DNA of 64,000 nucleotides from Balanoglossus misakiensis (lineage: Eukaryota > Hemichordata), in the NCBI GenBank assembly GCA_040954595.2, contig CM082598.2, forward strand, positions 1,488,001 through 1,552,000, given 5' to 3'. The position numbers and the translations under genes are program-made. Of the stretch, positions 15,501 through 28,109 are shown in pieces (within the stretch, counting starts at the first letter, position 1; every line of letters starts with the position of its first letter). Under the pieces are notes generated by a model, which searched no databases, was not told the DNA's origin, and worked only from the letters and a program-made list of their open reading frames with translations.

Positions 15501-18500
15501 TGCGTGGGTTGACAGGTAAGTAGGGAGAAGTCGGCTTGTTTTGTCAGAAAGTATTATACTTGGGTGTATGGTTATATGCACATCCACTGGCTAGTTTAGG
15601 ACGTGTTAAAAGGGAATACAGGCGGGTGTGTATAGTTAGTGTTCGCACTGACAGAAACACAGATTGGCGGACAGGATCAATCACTCGCTGGCTCACTCAC
15701 TCACTCACCCATAAACCAAACAACCAACCACATTTGCACACACACCCGACCAAGCCAAGCCAACCCCACCCACCCATCCATCCATCCATTTATTCAATCA
15801 TTCATTCATCCATCCATCCATCCATCCATTCATTCATTCATTCATTCATTCATTCATTCATTCATTCATTCATTCATTCATTCATTCATTCATTCATTCA
15901 TTCATCCATCCATCCATCCATCCATCCAAACCCACCAAGCAACAAACCCATCCACCTGGCAACTCCCTCGCTCACTCACTCCAATATCTCCTTCTGTACG
16001 ACTGATAAAACTCTAGTCAGGTAAAACCGTAAATCCTGTCTTCTAATCAAGTCTGGCTAATACAGCCTGTCTTGCAACAGACATAAAACTGAATGTCAAA
16101 GGTGCAGTTGTCCATTCAGGAAGAATCTTCCCACAATTTACACGGCCAATAAACACAACCGTTCTCGGCTGGTGATCGAAGCCAATATCCGTGACATTTG
16201 GCTCTAGGCTACTAGATTTGCATATATAACAAGCTCGTTTTACTTTTACTTTATGGCGAATGTTCTTACATTTATAGTTACACACCACACGTTAAATTTC
16301 ATTTGTAACTCGGACAAGGGAAATGTACTTTGTACTTCATGTGATATTGTGGGGGTTTTATACCATGAAGGAATCAAAACTCATGACTTAAACATATCTG
16401 CAAACATACGTCATGTGTAAGACCAGTGTACACGGAACACGGAAATAACAAAAAATACCAAATTTGATTGATTTCCTCGTCTGAATCATACCCAAAGGTA
16501 TAATTCATTTAGAAAGCTAGACATGTTAAAATTCACTTAGGTAGCTAGAGACCTCAAAATTTATTTATATGTGAAAAATAAACTAGACTGCATTTCCCAG
16601 TAGAGTCACGTTAAATTATATATCATTCACTGTTCTCCGTCAAAACAACTGTGACTTATTTATTGCGGGTAATGCACGCATTTTGATCTACAACAGGTGA
16701 CGGGATCGCGAGGCTTGAGGAAAATGCAGGTAGTTTGCCTCAAAATAGAACAAGTGCCTCAATATCAATGCTTACTTGGTTATTTCTCCTACATTTTTAA
16801 TGTATCTATATTTTGAACTGAACAGGCCCTCCCCATCTGAATTTTTAAGGCCCTACAACTTGTGTGGTGTGGCCAACAACCAAACTCTGTGCAAAACGAC
16901 TCAACGGAGCGATTATATCGAGCGAAAACCTCACGGACAGTTACATTTGTAGTTTTCTTGCTGTGCTAAAGTGCTGGGAATAGATTATATTGACACAGCA
17001 CGTATACTGGCACCAAACAGTCTCCAAAGAAAATAGCAACTCAGCTGATACTAGCAAGCAAGGATTCTCTCAGCAGGCACTCTAAGATACAGCAGGTGTT
17101 TTCTCATAAGTGGTCTCGTACCGCAGGCAGACTGCGCCACTGTGATGTCCCACAAAGAAAAGCCTTTTTTGGCAGAATAGTTTACAGACATGCTCTGTGT
17201 AAAGAGACACCACTGTGTCATTGTCTGCTGGTAGCATACAGGGCTGTTTGCCGGATCATTCGCCAATTCGCCCATGGCTCTGTGTATATTGCAGGTATTG
17301 GTTTGCACACCCTTCAAATCAGTTTTGACTGAGCAGAATTGTCTTTATAAATTTGAAATTCAAATTGGCCGCCGGTCTGTGTGTTAACTCTATGGAGAAA
17401 ATTTACAGTAGCGATTACTATGAAAACGAGACTGTGAACACCCTGTTTTCTTTTGGCTTTCAAAAACACTCCCCACATGCTTTAATATAGCAAAGAATTG
17501 GAAGGTTTTGAGGACTATTGTTTTTCTGAAAAATCTGTCCCCTGGGCACAAAGGTACCTTAAATTCAGTAATGCAATCAATCTCGGCTTTATTCTCCATT
17601 ATACATTTTCAATTGCTCACTTCCTTGCTTTTCTTTAATGTTGATTCAATTTCTGCTAGTCTGATTAATGTTTTACAGAAACACAGCGGCATTTGTCACA
17701 TACTTGTTGATTGATGAATGTCCGGAAGCAATCTCCTACTTCTCCAGCCGTCAAATCCTTCACTAACTTATCGACAGGAAATAGCCGTGCTTTTAAAACG
17801 GTGATTTGAGACAGTACGTCATTTGAAGCGCAATGTCACCTTTGGGAATTATTAGTGACACAAATTGCTTGCATATGGTCTGTCACTGCTATAGGTTTCC
17901 GTAGGCCCCGCCTCAGTAGAGGTTTGAGAACAAACTCGTTACGAAAACTAATCTTCCTTGATGGCCGGGAAAATGATTTAGGGGATGGGGCTGTTTGTAA
18001 ATGAGGCTATTATAGAACACTGAGTAGTAATTGCTGAGTATAGTTCCGATTGCCTTCTTAAAAAAGAAACTTCAATACTAGTGGTTTTTCATCTCATGAC
18101 ACCTGGTTTCTAGTATTATTCTAGTTTCTAGTATTGATGATGCTATGGCCGTCAAACAAGTCCAGACGCATATTTTGCATGCATGCCATGACTATTTGTT
18201 TATCAAATCTCAAGGACAACATTCGATTATATACCTATGTGTTTCAGTGTCTTGTGGGAGACGCGTTATTCAGTGATCACATTCATGCATTCTATTTTAA
18301 CTCAGTACTGTTTGCATGTATGTCAAATAAAATAAAAATTAAATTAGGTCAAAAAGAAGAAATTTTTCCTGTCATAAAATCAATGTTTATAATATACGCA
18401 CTAACGTTGAATGCAGACACAATCAAGTCAACAGAAGAATAAGGAACTACACAATTTTAAAGCTCAGTGTATTGATTTGTGCGATCTGGCAGTTATGTTT

Positions 18501-21500
18501 CCATGACAACAAAGGGATTTGACATTAAAAAAAGCTTTGGTGTACTGTCATACCCTTGAAAACATTGAAATTTCGATATATGTGGATAATCGTTGAACAG
18601 CAATTACTTTTCCCAGACGCATGTTTTGTTTGACTGTGGAGTATTTTGCTGGCAAGTTCATTTATATAGCGAGGAGAGCCACAATACCGTGCGATGTTCT
18701 TATAGTGATTCAACTTACAACATATTAGGAATATGACTTCATGATTAACTATTGGTTTAACAGCGAGTTGCTACTACAGTGCTTGTATGGATACATAAGT
18801 AAAAAACAGTAAACGGATGCAGTGATGTAACAATAGCAAGTAACGATAGGAAGAGTTCACCGTGAATTTGTGTTTGAGGAGAAGAGTTTCTAATAACAGT
18901 ATGTTAAAGGTATGAGAGAACATAGTATTGTAATAATTTCTTTTATCATAAGATAATTGCACATGCGCATTTTGTGTCATCATTTCAGAAGGTCACGACA
19001 ACTCGTACGCTTTTCTCATTTTAATAACACAGCAGGAGGCACATTTCCTGCTTCCGTTTTACCTACATTAGGAATTGACAATGCAGACCTGAAACCTAGA
19101 AAGGAACAACCGCCAATAAAGACCTGCTGTGATTGGCTGTCTCAAAAGAAAATGCCATCCTTGGGCAACCAGGGCCTATGAGCGAGGCCGTTTGATCAAT
19201 ACGCGATGTACATGTAAATTGATCGCTGTGTCAAAGAATAATTTATGACGAATCTCGTATTGATGCTTGTTTGGGAGAAAAAAACATACGCCTGTGTACA
19301 TTGCCTAACTGAATCTATGTTGCAACATTGTGTATATGTCGCAGCTGCCATTTATTCGCGACTGAAAATGACGTTATAGATACAACAGATCTTATATTGT
19401 CCTGAGCTTGAATTATCGAAGAATGGATTACGTAGACGAGGTAGGTGTACCTCGATTAAATTCACATCGCCTTCAATTTGCTGAAATGTCTCAAGGGATT
19501 CGACATACAGGACAGAGATTGGGGCTGTTGCTAAGAAGATAACATTCTGGCGTGATTCAGATAAATGAGAAATAAGCATTTTTTATGAATTACTCCAGTC
19601 ATGAAGAGAAGTACGCATGCAAACTAATAGATTGTAAACATGTATAAACCCAAGCCTCTTGTCACGTTCGCTGATGGATATAGCATAAGGCTATTTCAAC
19701 GGAATGTACTGTGTCATTTTTCATGGTCAAAGGCATGCATGCCATAGTCTCAACTTCACCGCCCCATAATCCAACTGCAATCCAACTGCAGTGTGTGCAG
19801 TTAACAAAGTGCAATGACCAGCGAGTATTGTCATCACATCATATTATGTTATGATAGACGTAGTGACAAATCACCGCGATAGATAACTGGATAATTTGGA
19901 AACAATCACAATATGCAAAAACTGATGTAAAGTGTATAAGGTATAATGGTTATAGCACAATGCATGCAGTGAGATATATCAAGGGACATACAAGTATGAA
20001 TATTCGTTATTATTGCATATCTATATATCATAAATTTATGTATGTATCTATCTATCCTATATAAATTTAATATCACAACTTGAGCAGTAACCGTCATTTT
20101 ACTATATGGCCACATTTTTTACTATGATTTTAACAGCAAGTAATTAATATTACTGCATCCTGCAGGGTTTTAGCTTGAATTCGCCTGTTGTGGCGAATGT
20201 AACCTTCAAACATTAGAAATGAATGAATGTTTCAGTGCCACAGCGGCCTTATTTGCATTTCTAGTGCATTGGACCGTTAGCGCATCGAGGCGAAATGCAT
20301 TGTTAACGTGTCCTTGGACCATTTTCTAACTGAATGTAGCATGTTTCCCAAGGATATGCAAGGTTGGCGCCAAATTTACAAAGCAGATTAATTAATCCCC
20401 ATAGGGGCTGGGGATAATTAAAACATGTGGTTCACAAACAGAGCAAATTGAGTTTGTCCTTTACATCCTCTCTGAAAGGATTATCTTTGGTGTAAAGTTA
20501 ATTGTTGCTTCTTTTATTTATACACAATATATCTATTCTGTGCCTATTTTAATTACATACAGCCCCTTACACAACCACAGTTGCTAGCCAGGATGAAGGC
20601 CGTTTCTTGTTGGCTAATTATAATAGTTGAAATATGAAACATTGTACAATATTTCTGACATATATCGCAAATTAAAGACGTAAATTTTTTGTCATATTTG
20701 CTCTTTGTGAAGAAAAATTAAAGTAGTGTTTTCTGTGAAAACAAGACAGTGAACACCATATTTTCTTCAGTCTTTGTGTTTTTGAAAAGACTCCTCATGC
20801 GAAGCAAAGAATGGAAATGTTTGGAGGGATATTAATTTTCCATAAATCTGTCCCCGAGGGGCCTGTACTACCTTACAAATTAATCTAGAATCTTGGCATT
20901 TTCATAATCATCGCAAATCATAGATAAAGTATGTTATGTTTTTAAGATGACATCTATTGCGCATGTGTATTACGCTAAATACGTCTTTCTCAAGAATGAA
21001 ACAAGAAACCCAATATGTTGACATGCAAATCAGGACACTTAAATCACAAATTTCCTTAATAACATATCCATATTTCATTATTTCATTATCAAGAAAGCAC
21101 TACATGTGTGGTTTGAACTTCGGCTTAATACTTTGAAAACTAATGAGTTCCTGTGGCCATAATTGCATAGAAGAAACCCTTGGATTGTATTAAAGTCTTT
21201 TTATATTAAAACAGACAAATATTATTAGCAAATATTGCGTTGATTGGATAAGCGGTTTGGCATAACCTAGTCTGACAGGTTGTGAAAACGTGAGTCGTAA
21301 GCAGAACATGTCTTTCTTGATAGAGTTCGGAGAGATTAACTGAGGTCTGCCTGCCACACTTCGGTGTATTCCTACTCCCAAGAAGACCTCACGAAGACGC
21401 TCACAAACGAAATAAAGCATCTAATAAATCTCACCGATAAACCCATCACATGGTCACCGTTATAAAAGGGTTGATTTGTTAATACCTCGTTATCATCACT

Positions 21501-24500
21501 CGGATAGAAGCAATCATATGTAATCTGGCGTCAGAGTGTCGACTCATCTGATCCGTCTAACAGGAATAGTTCCTTGTTAAAGGGGTGTGCTCACAGACCA
21601 TGATAAATGCAAATTGTTGTATTTGACCGGAGATTATTCCCGCATGGCAAATTTCTGTAAGGCATAATATTGATCAGCCTTTCTAACTCAATATATACAA
21701 TGGCTGTTGATTGTCAGGCAAAAACATTCGATCTGCCATAGTTTACTCAAGATGGATGCCATTTTCAAGTCCACAACTCGACGATTTATATCTAGTCCTT
21801 GTTTTATAAGGTGACCTGTGATTTCATCTTTTTTCTACATCAATCATTTATATAAGTCACAAACAGTGAGAGAAAATGGGAAAACTATGTTGCATACAAA
21901 CTACTGAGCTGTGTTTAAATACGTTTGATTTCCTTTTTCAGATTTCGTCCGCTACGGAAACAGGAATACCGGTATCACAACGAGACAGTTTTATTCAGTA
22001 TGAAGACATCTTTGAGAGAGCCCACAATGCTGTGGTCTCGGAGAACAAGTCTCGCCAGGTAGAACGTGATCTGGAGGTCAGTGACACCGAGACCAGAGAC
22101 GTCGTGGAAGAAGAACTTGGAGGAATTCGGAGACTTGAGCGGTGTTATTCCACGGAGTCTTTGAGTTCAACGACCTCGGAGTCGTCGATTATAGAAAACT
22201 GTTTCAACACGTAAGTTAGATCCTGCTGTACAACAGAATAAATTGGATGAGAATTCTAACGCAAAGGGTAACTAATTTGTAAATTTAGGGCAAATACTGC
22301 GTCATTCGGCTGATAAAAACGGAAGAAGTATTGATTAACTTATATTTATATCAGTAAGAAACTGTCAAATCGATGTAGTTCGGAGAATGCAAGTGACTTA
22401 AAACGCTTCTCTGCTTAAACTGCTAGATTATTGATTGGAATATCTCATTAGTATCTGTATCGTGATAATTTGTCACTGCCCCTATTATCCTCTCAACCCA
22501 GTCATCGGCACGCGTGAAGTGGTTTTTAAGTTATCTGTTCGTTTGTAATATCATGAGCCTGTTGTTAACCAGGAATCCATCAATGCCAACAGGCGCCAGT
22601 CATTCTGACAATGTACAAATATATCCTACATGCTTAATTGTCACATTTTGTTACTTGTTGCAAATTAAAATAATCACATTTTGTTTCACATCAATACTAA
22701 ACATAGTTTTGATAGATTGATTATGCAACTGTAGACAAAAATTCTTGAGCATGCGTACTAGAGAAGCATGGCTTTTTAGTACTTTCACTATTACATGCAC
22801 AATTGCAACACAACCCCCATCTCTATTGAAAGAAGCAAGCAGACCATCATGTTCCTTTGGAAACACCTGTAACATACTCTAATACAAATGTTGAGTAATT
22901 TCCCGCTTGTTTTTGTAACTTTCTAGAATGGGTCAGATTGAAATCGTGCTGGACTACCACGCTGAACTGTCGAAACTGACAGTCACCTTAGTGCAGGCTC
23001 GTGAACTGCGATCCGTAGAGGAAACCATTGGTGCTATGGATACATACGTCAAGATTTACATACTTCCTGATTCCGAACCGAAGACTCAGTCTAAGGTATT
23101 TATAATTATATACAGTAAAACCTGTCTAAAGCAAACACCAAAGGGACTGAAGAAATTGTTCGGTTTGCAGAGGTGTCCGGATTATATAGGTTCTTTCAAC
23201 ATGTGGTTCTATGTTGAAGGGACTGGAAAAGGTGTTTGGTATAGACAGGTTTCCAGATTAGACAGTGTTCAGTTTAGACAGGTTTTACTGTATATGCATG
23301 AACACGTTTTCAGTCTTACACCCAAGATGGTATCAACAGGAAGGATTCCCCCCCCCCCCCCACCCCTTGCCAGAATATTTGTAGAGGGGGGATTATGATC
23401 CATTCTGGCAAGTTGGACTGTAATATCTCCAATGCGTGAGAGTAAGAGGCACAGAACTGTGTTAGTCGATCCTACCATTAGCCACTTAACGAATGTTGAC
23501 AGTGAGGATTTCCTGACAAGGTGCGAATACAGACCCTATCAATACTTTATTACCCCATTTTTTATCTTTATCGTGCCCCATTTTATTGCCCCATTTTTCA
23601 TTTCTATAGAGTTTTACGTGCATCGCTTGAGCTAATCCCTTGCATTACGAGCGTTCTGTGCATACAATCTGACAATGATTTTTTTCTGACACCGTTCTAG
23701 GTTTTCCGGAAGAGTTCCAACCCCGTATACAACGAACGATTCGTGCTGGATGTGCCTCGCCATGAACTTGAACACAGAGCCTTGCAATTTGCTATTTACT
23801 ATTACGACAAATATTCCAGGCATGAGGTGATAGGGGAAGCTGAAATGAAGCTCAGTGACATCGATCTCATTCCTGGGCCCTTCAGTACTTGGCTAAATGT
23901 AATGGATGTTAACGACGTGAGTATATAATCATATGATGTTGGGAGAAAATCCAATTTAAGGCAGTATGCGCCTCAGGGACAAATTTTAAGAAAATTACAG
24001 TCCTCCAAAACGTTTCATATTAAAAGTGTGAGAGGAGATCTTTTTGACTGATTTTTTTACTAAAACTTATCAGTGTTCATTCTCAGTACCTCGAACAGAG
24101 CAGGTGAATCTCAAATAACATCCATAATGATTTCACCTTAATCCACGGATTAATTCTCATCCGGTACAATTTAATCGTCTTATTGGTTGCGGGGAAAATT
24201 GTAAAACGTATACCAGATGAAGTAATTTGATATCTGAATGATACTGGATTTAAGCTGTGATTATCCAAAATTTCGGAGTTCGTCCAGTGGAATATATGAA
24301 TAATGTTGATATCGTTTCTTGTTGGTGATTTTTTTTTTTTTTGGCAACACGGTTCCTTGGGTAGTGCCACGAAAGAACAGCTTAGAACATATACTGATAC
24401 TTTAAAGTATAATGTACCCCCGCTAAAGATTAATGACTTGGTGTCCAATATATAAACTTTCCTACTTTGAAATTTTTTAACCATTACTGTGATTTGTATT

Positions 24501-25493
24501 GATTTATAGAAACCTCAGGACCTTGGTGATATTATGTTCTCCCTAAGTTATCTGCCGACAGCTGAGAGACTTACAGTTGTAGTCGTGAAAGCCAGAAACT
24601 TGAAATGGGTTGACGACAAGACTGCTGCAGGTAAGAAGGGTCACTGATCTTTTATCAAATGCCTCTGCTATCTTATATTATAGTGACATACGGAATGACA
24701 ATCCCAGCTGCCCAATGGACTCACATGTGTGCCATGTCAGTACAATTACAATACACACTCCAGTAGTGTGTCGTTCGTATACAGAACAACAAAGTATCAG
24801 CAAAGGTATATAGATCCAGACATTACCCTACATCTGATGTCAATCAGATTGACTACATGGTAGAGGCGTATGCCAGCTATCAACATTGCGCAGAATTATC
24901 TGGAAATTTTTGGAATGAATGACAATTCATATGATCATCTCTTTCTCTTTACATCATAGATCCTTTCGTGAAAGTCTACTTGCTGCAAAACGGAAAGAAA
25001 ATCAGCAAGAAGAAAACTGTTGTCAAGAGAGACGACCGTTGCCCTATCTACAACGAGGCCATGATATTTTCTGTCCCGTCCAGCGTTCTACAGGTTAGTG
25101 AACGATGTGGCTTTTCTGGAACCTTCCCATGGTGCTCTGTGTCTTTCTCATAAGGGGGTGTCAAACGCGAACATCATTTGAGAACTTCGGCAGTTTTTAT
25201 ATTAGGCTTATTATATAATAGGCAGATATCATGGTTCTTTTGAGAAATCAATTTATGTACTGGTATGTATGTATGTAACTATCTATAATTGACTATTTCA
25301 TTTGTTTTTCATTTCACAGACAATCACTTTAAGGATAACTGTATCAGAGCATGCATCGGATGGTAAAAATAACAGCATTGGTCATGTGCTGGTCAGTCCC
25401 ACCTCAACAGGGTCGTCACTGACTCACTGGAATCAAATGATGACATCACTGAGGAAACCCGTGGCTATGTGGCACTCCTTGAGGAGGTATTAA
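12583..25493 (+). CDS. SYT12: Synaptotagmin-12 (partial at 5' end)
   Basis: Vesicle-associated synaptotagmin with one N-terminal membrane segment and two C2 domains. Exons: 12583-12764, 21942-22210, 22927-23095, 23701-23916, 24510-24630, 24960-25093, 25320-25493 (TAA). Phases agree at every junction. The first exon opens with the last two bases of a codon, so a 5' exon is missing; if that exon ends in A the codon becomes ATG and the protein is 421 aa, the length of human SYT12. Seen: a hydrophobic anchor ending VWWKYC at about residues 7-26, a Ser-rich linker, C2A at about 153-279 and C2B at about 283-405. C2B has the SYT12-like [18 protein letters not shown] and the end MWHSLRRY. Several acidic calcium ligands are replaced: C2A loop 3 reads [10 protein letters not shown] and C2B loop 3 reads [10 protein letters not shown]. 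Calcium-independent action, as in the family, is therefore likely. A poly(A) signal follows at 25672. Confidence 0.93.
12848..12990 (+). repeat. Dispersed repeat B, copy 1
   Basis: About 140 bp in the large first intron of SYT12. It starts with a GTAGTACTCCCCTCAG-like block, continues through TTTTCAGAAAATTGCAGTCC and ends near TGGTGTTCACC. Four related copies lie at 13653, 17407 (reverse), 20707 (reverse) and 23957. The boundaries are approximate. I see no coding capacity, so it is a SINE- or MITE-like element of unknown class. Confidence 0.6.
13653..13773 (+). repeat. Dispersed repeat B, copy 2
   Basis: It begins AAGGTAGTACTCGCCC, then has an A/T-rich block with CCTTCAAACCTTTTAATT and TTGCTATATTAAAG. 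Same family and orientation as the copy about 800 bp upstream. The 3' end is more diverged. Confidence 0.6.
15771..15928. repeat. ATTC/ATCC tetranucleotide microsatellite
   Basis: A core of about 18 perfect ATTC units is flanked on both sides by ATCC units, with degenerate TCAC/CACC-rich sequence outside. It lies in the first intron of SYT12. The open frames across it, rich in His, Ser and Ile, are products of the repeat and not genes. Confidence 0.95.
17407..17562 (-). repeat. Dispersed repeat B, copy 3 (reverse orientation)
   Basis: On the minus strand it reads TAAGGTACC then GGGGACAGATTTTTC, CTATATTAAAGC and GGGTGTTCACAG, matching the other copies block by block. It lies in the first intron of SYT12. 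Confidence 0.6.
20707..20874 (-). repeat. Dispersed repeat B, copy 4 (reverse orientation)
   Basis: On the minus strand it starts TAAGGTAGTACAGGCCCC and ends near ATGGTGTTCACTG. The shared TAAGGTAGTAC start in copies of both orientations suggests this is one true end of the element. Confidence 0.6.
23110..23293. mobile_element. Intact 184-bp MITE, perfect 21-bp inverted ends
   Basis: The left end (23110-23130, containing TACAGTAAAACCTGTCTAAA) and the right end (23273-23293) are perfect reverse complements over 21 bp. The ends finish in TA, as expected of a TA-targeting Tc1/mariner- or pogo-type non-autonomous element. There is no transposase. It sits in the SYT12 intron between the two exons of C2A, where reading straight through would extend the C2A frame spuriously. 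Confidence 0.88.
23957..24085 (+). repeat. Dispersed repeat B, copy 5
   Basis: It starts TTAAGGCAGTATGCGCC, followed by AAATTTTAAGAAAATTACAGTCC and ATATTAAAAGTGTGAG. It lies in a SYT12 intron about 40 bp after the exon ending at 23916. Confidence 0.55.
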
Positions 25494-25671
25494 CTGCGCA
25501 CCTTAGAAACGTTGATGGTGTATGATTCAACACGACGTCTATGGAGAAAATACTGGGAATGGTTTGACTTAGACCTTCCTTAATTAGGAATCACCAGTGT
25601 CTCCGAACGGAAGAAAATCCTGAGTAGGGTTTATACAGATTGACCAACATTTACTGAATTATATACAGATA

Positions 25672-25677
25672 AATAAA
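25672..25677 (+). terminator. Poly(A) signal AATAAA after SYT12
   Basis: The first canonical AATAAA downstream of the SYT12 stop codon, 179 bp away. Other A/T-rich candidates follow, so the 3' untranslated region may be longer. Confidence 0.45.
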
Positions 25678-27896
25678 ATCCCATATTAGAGAGGGTTAGT
25701 TTAGGAGATAGACCAAAATCGTATTAAAGTCTATATTATTACAATGTTCTTCAAACTACCAACCTAACAATGTGCCTCAAATTCCATTAAAGAAATTAAA
25801 GAGAATTCTATACGTTTATGAAATAACTTGATATCTTTGACGTTACCACACATATGAACAGTTCAGGCATCTTAACTATATTTCTATGTATAAATTCTGG
25901 TAAACTTTGTGCATATTATTTGTTCTGTACAATATTGAAAATACAGTAACTGTTGTTTTCATGTTATATGGTTTGATTTTATGATATGTCTGATATTATG
26001 AATATCCATCTTATTTGTTTGAATTAATATCACATTTTTTTCACCAATATTTCATTTTATGTGCTAGCTGTGATACCAGTTTGGTAACAAGCAACAAAAT
26101 GCACTGTGTTCCTCCCAAAAGTTAAACAACCTGCCTTGTAGTTTTAGTATCTCTGGAAATTAAGTCCTATTAACTTTGAAGTTGACCTAACATGGCACAT
26201 GGGCATCAACTGGGGAGTAATTTTTACTAGCACCAACGAATATCCTGTTGAACAGGTGTTTTCCATAGATGTTAACTTAATTTTGTGATGTTTCCATGAC
26301 AATGTTTCTACAAATGTTGCTTCCTTAGCTTTATTGAAAGGGGGGACATCATGATAGAATTGAAGTTGACGTGACGATTATCTGTTGTCGACGGAAACAC
26401 ACAATTGGATTAATGCTGGCCACCTTAAGCACAAAAGTACACCATGTTCTCTTAAGTTTGATGAAATCATTGGGGTCGACGATTCAGCCATTAAACATTT
26501 GGAATCTTTCTTAATTTATGCTTTACACTTATTTATGTATCGGGTACATTTCAACCGATAAAGGCTAGTGTCTTGACATGTAAAAAGATTCAAACAATAT
26601 TTTATTATTAATGATGATTACATTACTATCATATAGATGTGAATATATATATTCAATATCTACTGACTATTAGAAGTTTGACTGATTAACCAGTCTAGTA
26701 AGGATGCCATGAAATGAATGAATTGGGTGACGACGCAATCAAGCTTTGATATGAGAGATGACAGTTCTTAAGGAGTTTTTTTACTACCAGAATATTGCTG
26801 TGACTGTTTAGTTCTTGTATAAAATACAGGACAAAGATTAATCTTGCATCGTCCAAGGGATGGACAAGATTTACCTCAATGGTTAGATGGTACAGATCAG
26901 AAAAAGATTCAGTTTTTGAAGAGCTGGGTTAATATTTTTACCTAAATTTAAAGGAAATTTAAATTAGTTTTAATTCGTTGTTCCTTTCCGTTATTTTCAT
27001 GATCACTATTTCTGACTCACGCGTGAGGTCAACATGACCGTTTTATTTCCATGACAATTTCTTTTTATGTTGTCATGTGTTGGTAAAGTACTGTCATTTT
27101 ATTTCTGGTAACAGTACGTAGATTCTCAAATCATTTACATACATCAGTGAACTAATGAAATTAAGCCTAAAATATATCCATATCATTTTGAAGAAAAACA
27201 TTCTCTTTGATATTCTAAACTGTAGGAACGGTTTTTATATATGTTAAGGTAAAGAAGGTTTTAACTAGCACATCGTATTTGTAAAACGTACTACTCATAT
27301 TAAACTTACATATTGTGAAGTAAGCTATCGTATAATTTAAGTGTTTGTGATGAGTGTTATGTATTTTGCAAATGTATGTAAATGCTATTAGTAATAGAAA
27401 TAACTAAAACAAAAATGGCTTATTTTGTACCATCCGCGATTCTTTGCTTGTGATTTGTTCTCAAGTTTGCGAGAGTTGTGGGAGGAATGGAAACTACAGG
27501 GAAACACCTGAAGGAGAGGATGTTCGAAAGGGGGCGGGTCCAGTTTGGTTGACGCATTCACACACATGCACGCGCGCGCATACACACACATACATGCACA
27601 CGCACATTGATTAAAAGGTATACGGTCACCTATGCAACTTAGATAGTCACCATGGCACAGGCGAAAAAAGAGCGCCACCATTTGTTCTTTGGAACACTCA
27701 GATAATACGCCGTTCTTGCCATTTATGGAAATATGTAAATTGTAGATGACCGTGTACCTTTAATGGCAGCTTACCTCAGATTCTTCAACACAAAGTCACT
27801 TTTTTAATTCACACACTTCTTCATGCAGCCGTCGCCATGGAAACTGGAGACAACCATGGGGGGATGTTTGGTGAGGAGGTTCCCCATTGGTTGACA

Positions 27897-28109
27897 TACT
27901 GTAAAACACTTTATTTTCGCGAGTTAAAATTTTTCGCGATATCGAGAGAGGCCACTGTTTCGTGAGTATTAATTTTCACGTTCTCTTATTTCATTCACTG
28001 CATCATTATCTTCAAAAAAAATTTACGCGACTTTTTATTTTCACGCTATTTTGGCTCTCGCGTATTTCGCGAAAATTTATTGCTCGCGAAAATAAAGTGT
28101 TTTACAGTA
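27897..28109. mobile_element. Intact 213-bp MITE with 27-bp inverted ends
   Basis: The left end (27897-27923) begins TACTGTAAAACACTTTATTT and continues into TCGCGAG. The right end (28083-28109) is its exact reverse complement over 27 bp. The interior holds further TCGCGA-rich inverted blocks and could fold into a long hairpin. It ends in TA dinucleotides and has no open frame of interest. Confidence 0.88.

Noticed and set aside
15536-16024. Long open frames rich in His, Ser, Ile and Phe
   Set aside because: They are translations of the ATTC/ATCC microsatellite; a tetranucleotide repeat stays open in several frames.
23096-23398. Continuation of the C2A frame past the exon end
   Set aside because: The extension runs through the MITE at 23110-23293 and breaks the C2 fold, whereas the exon at 23701 continues it in phase.
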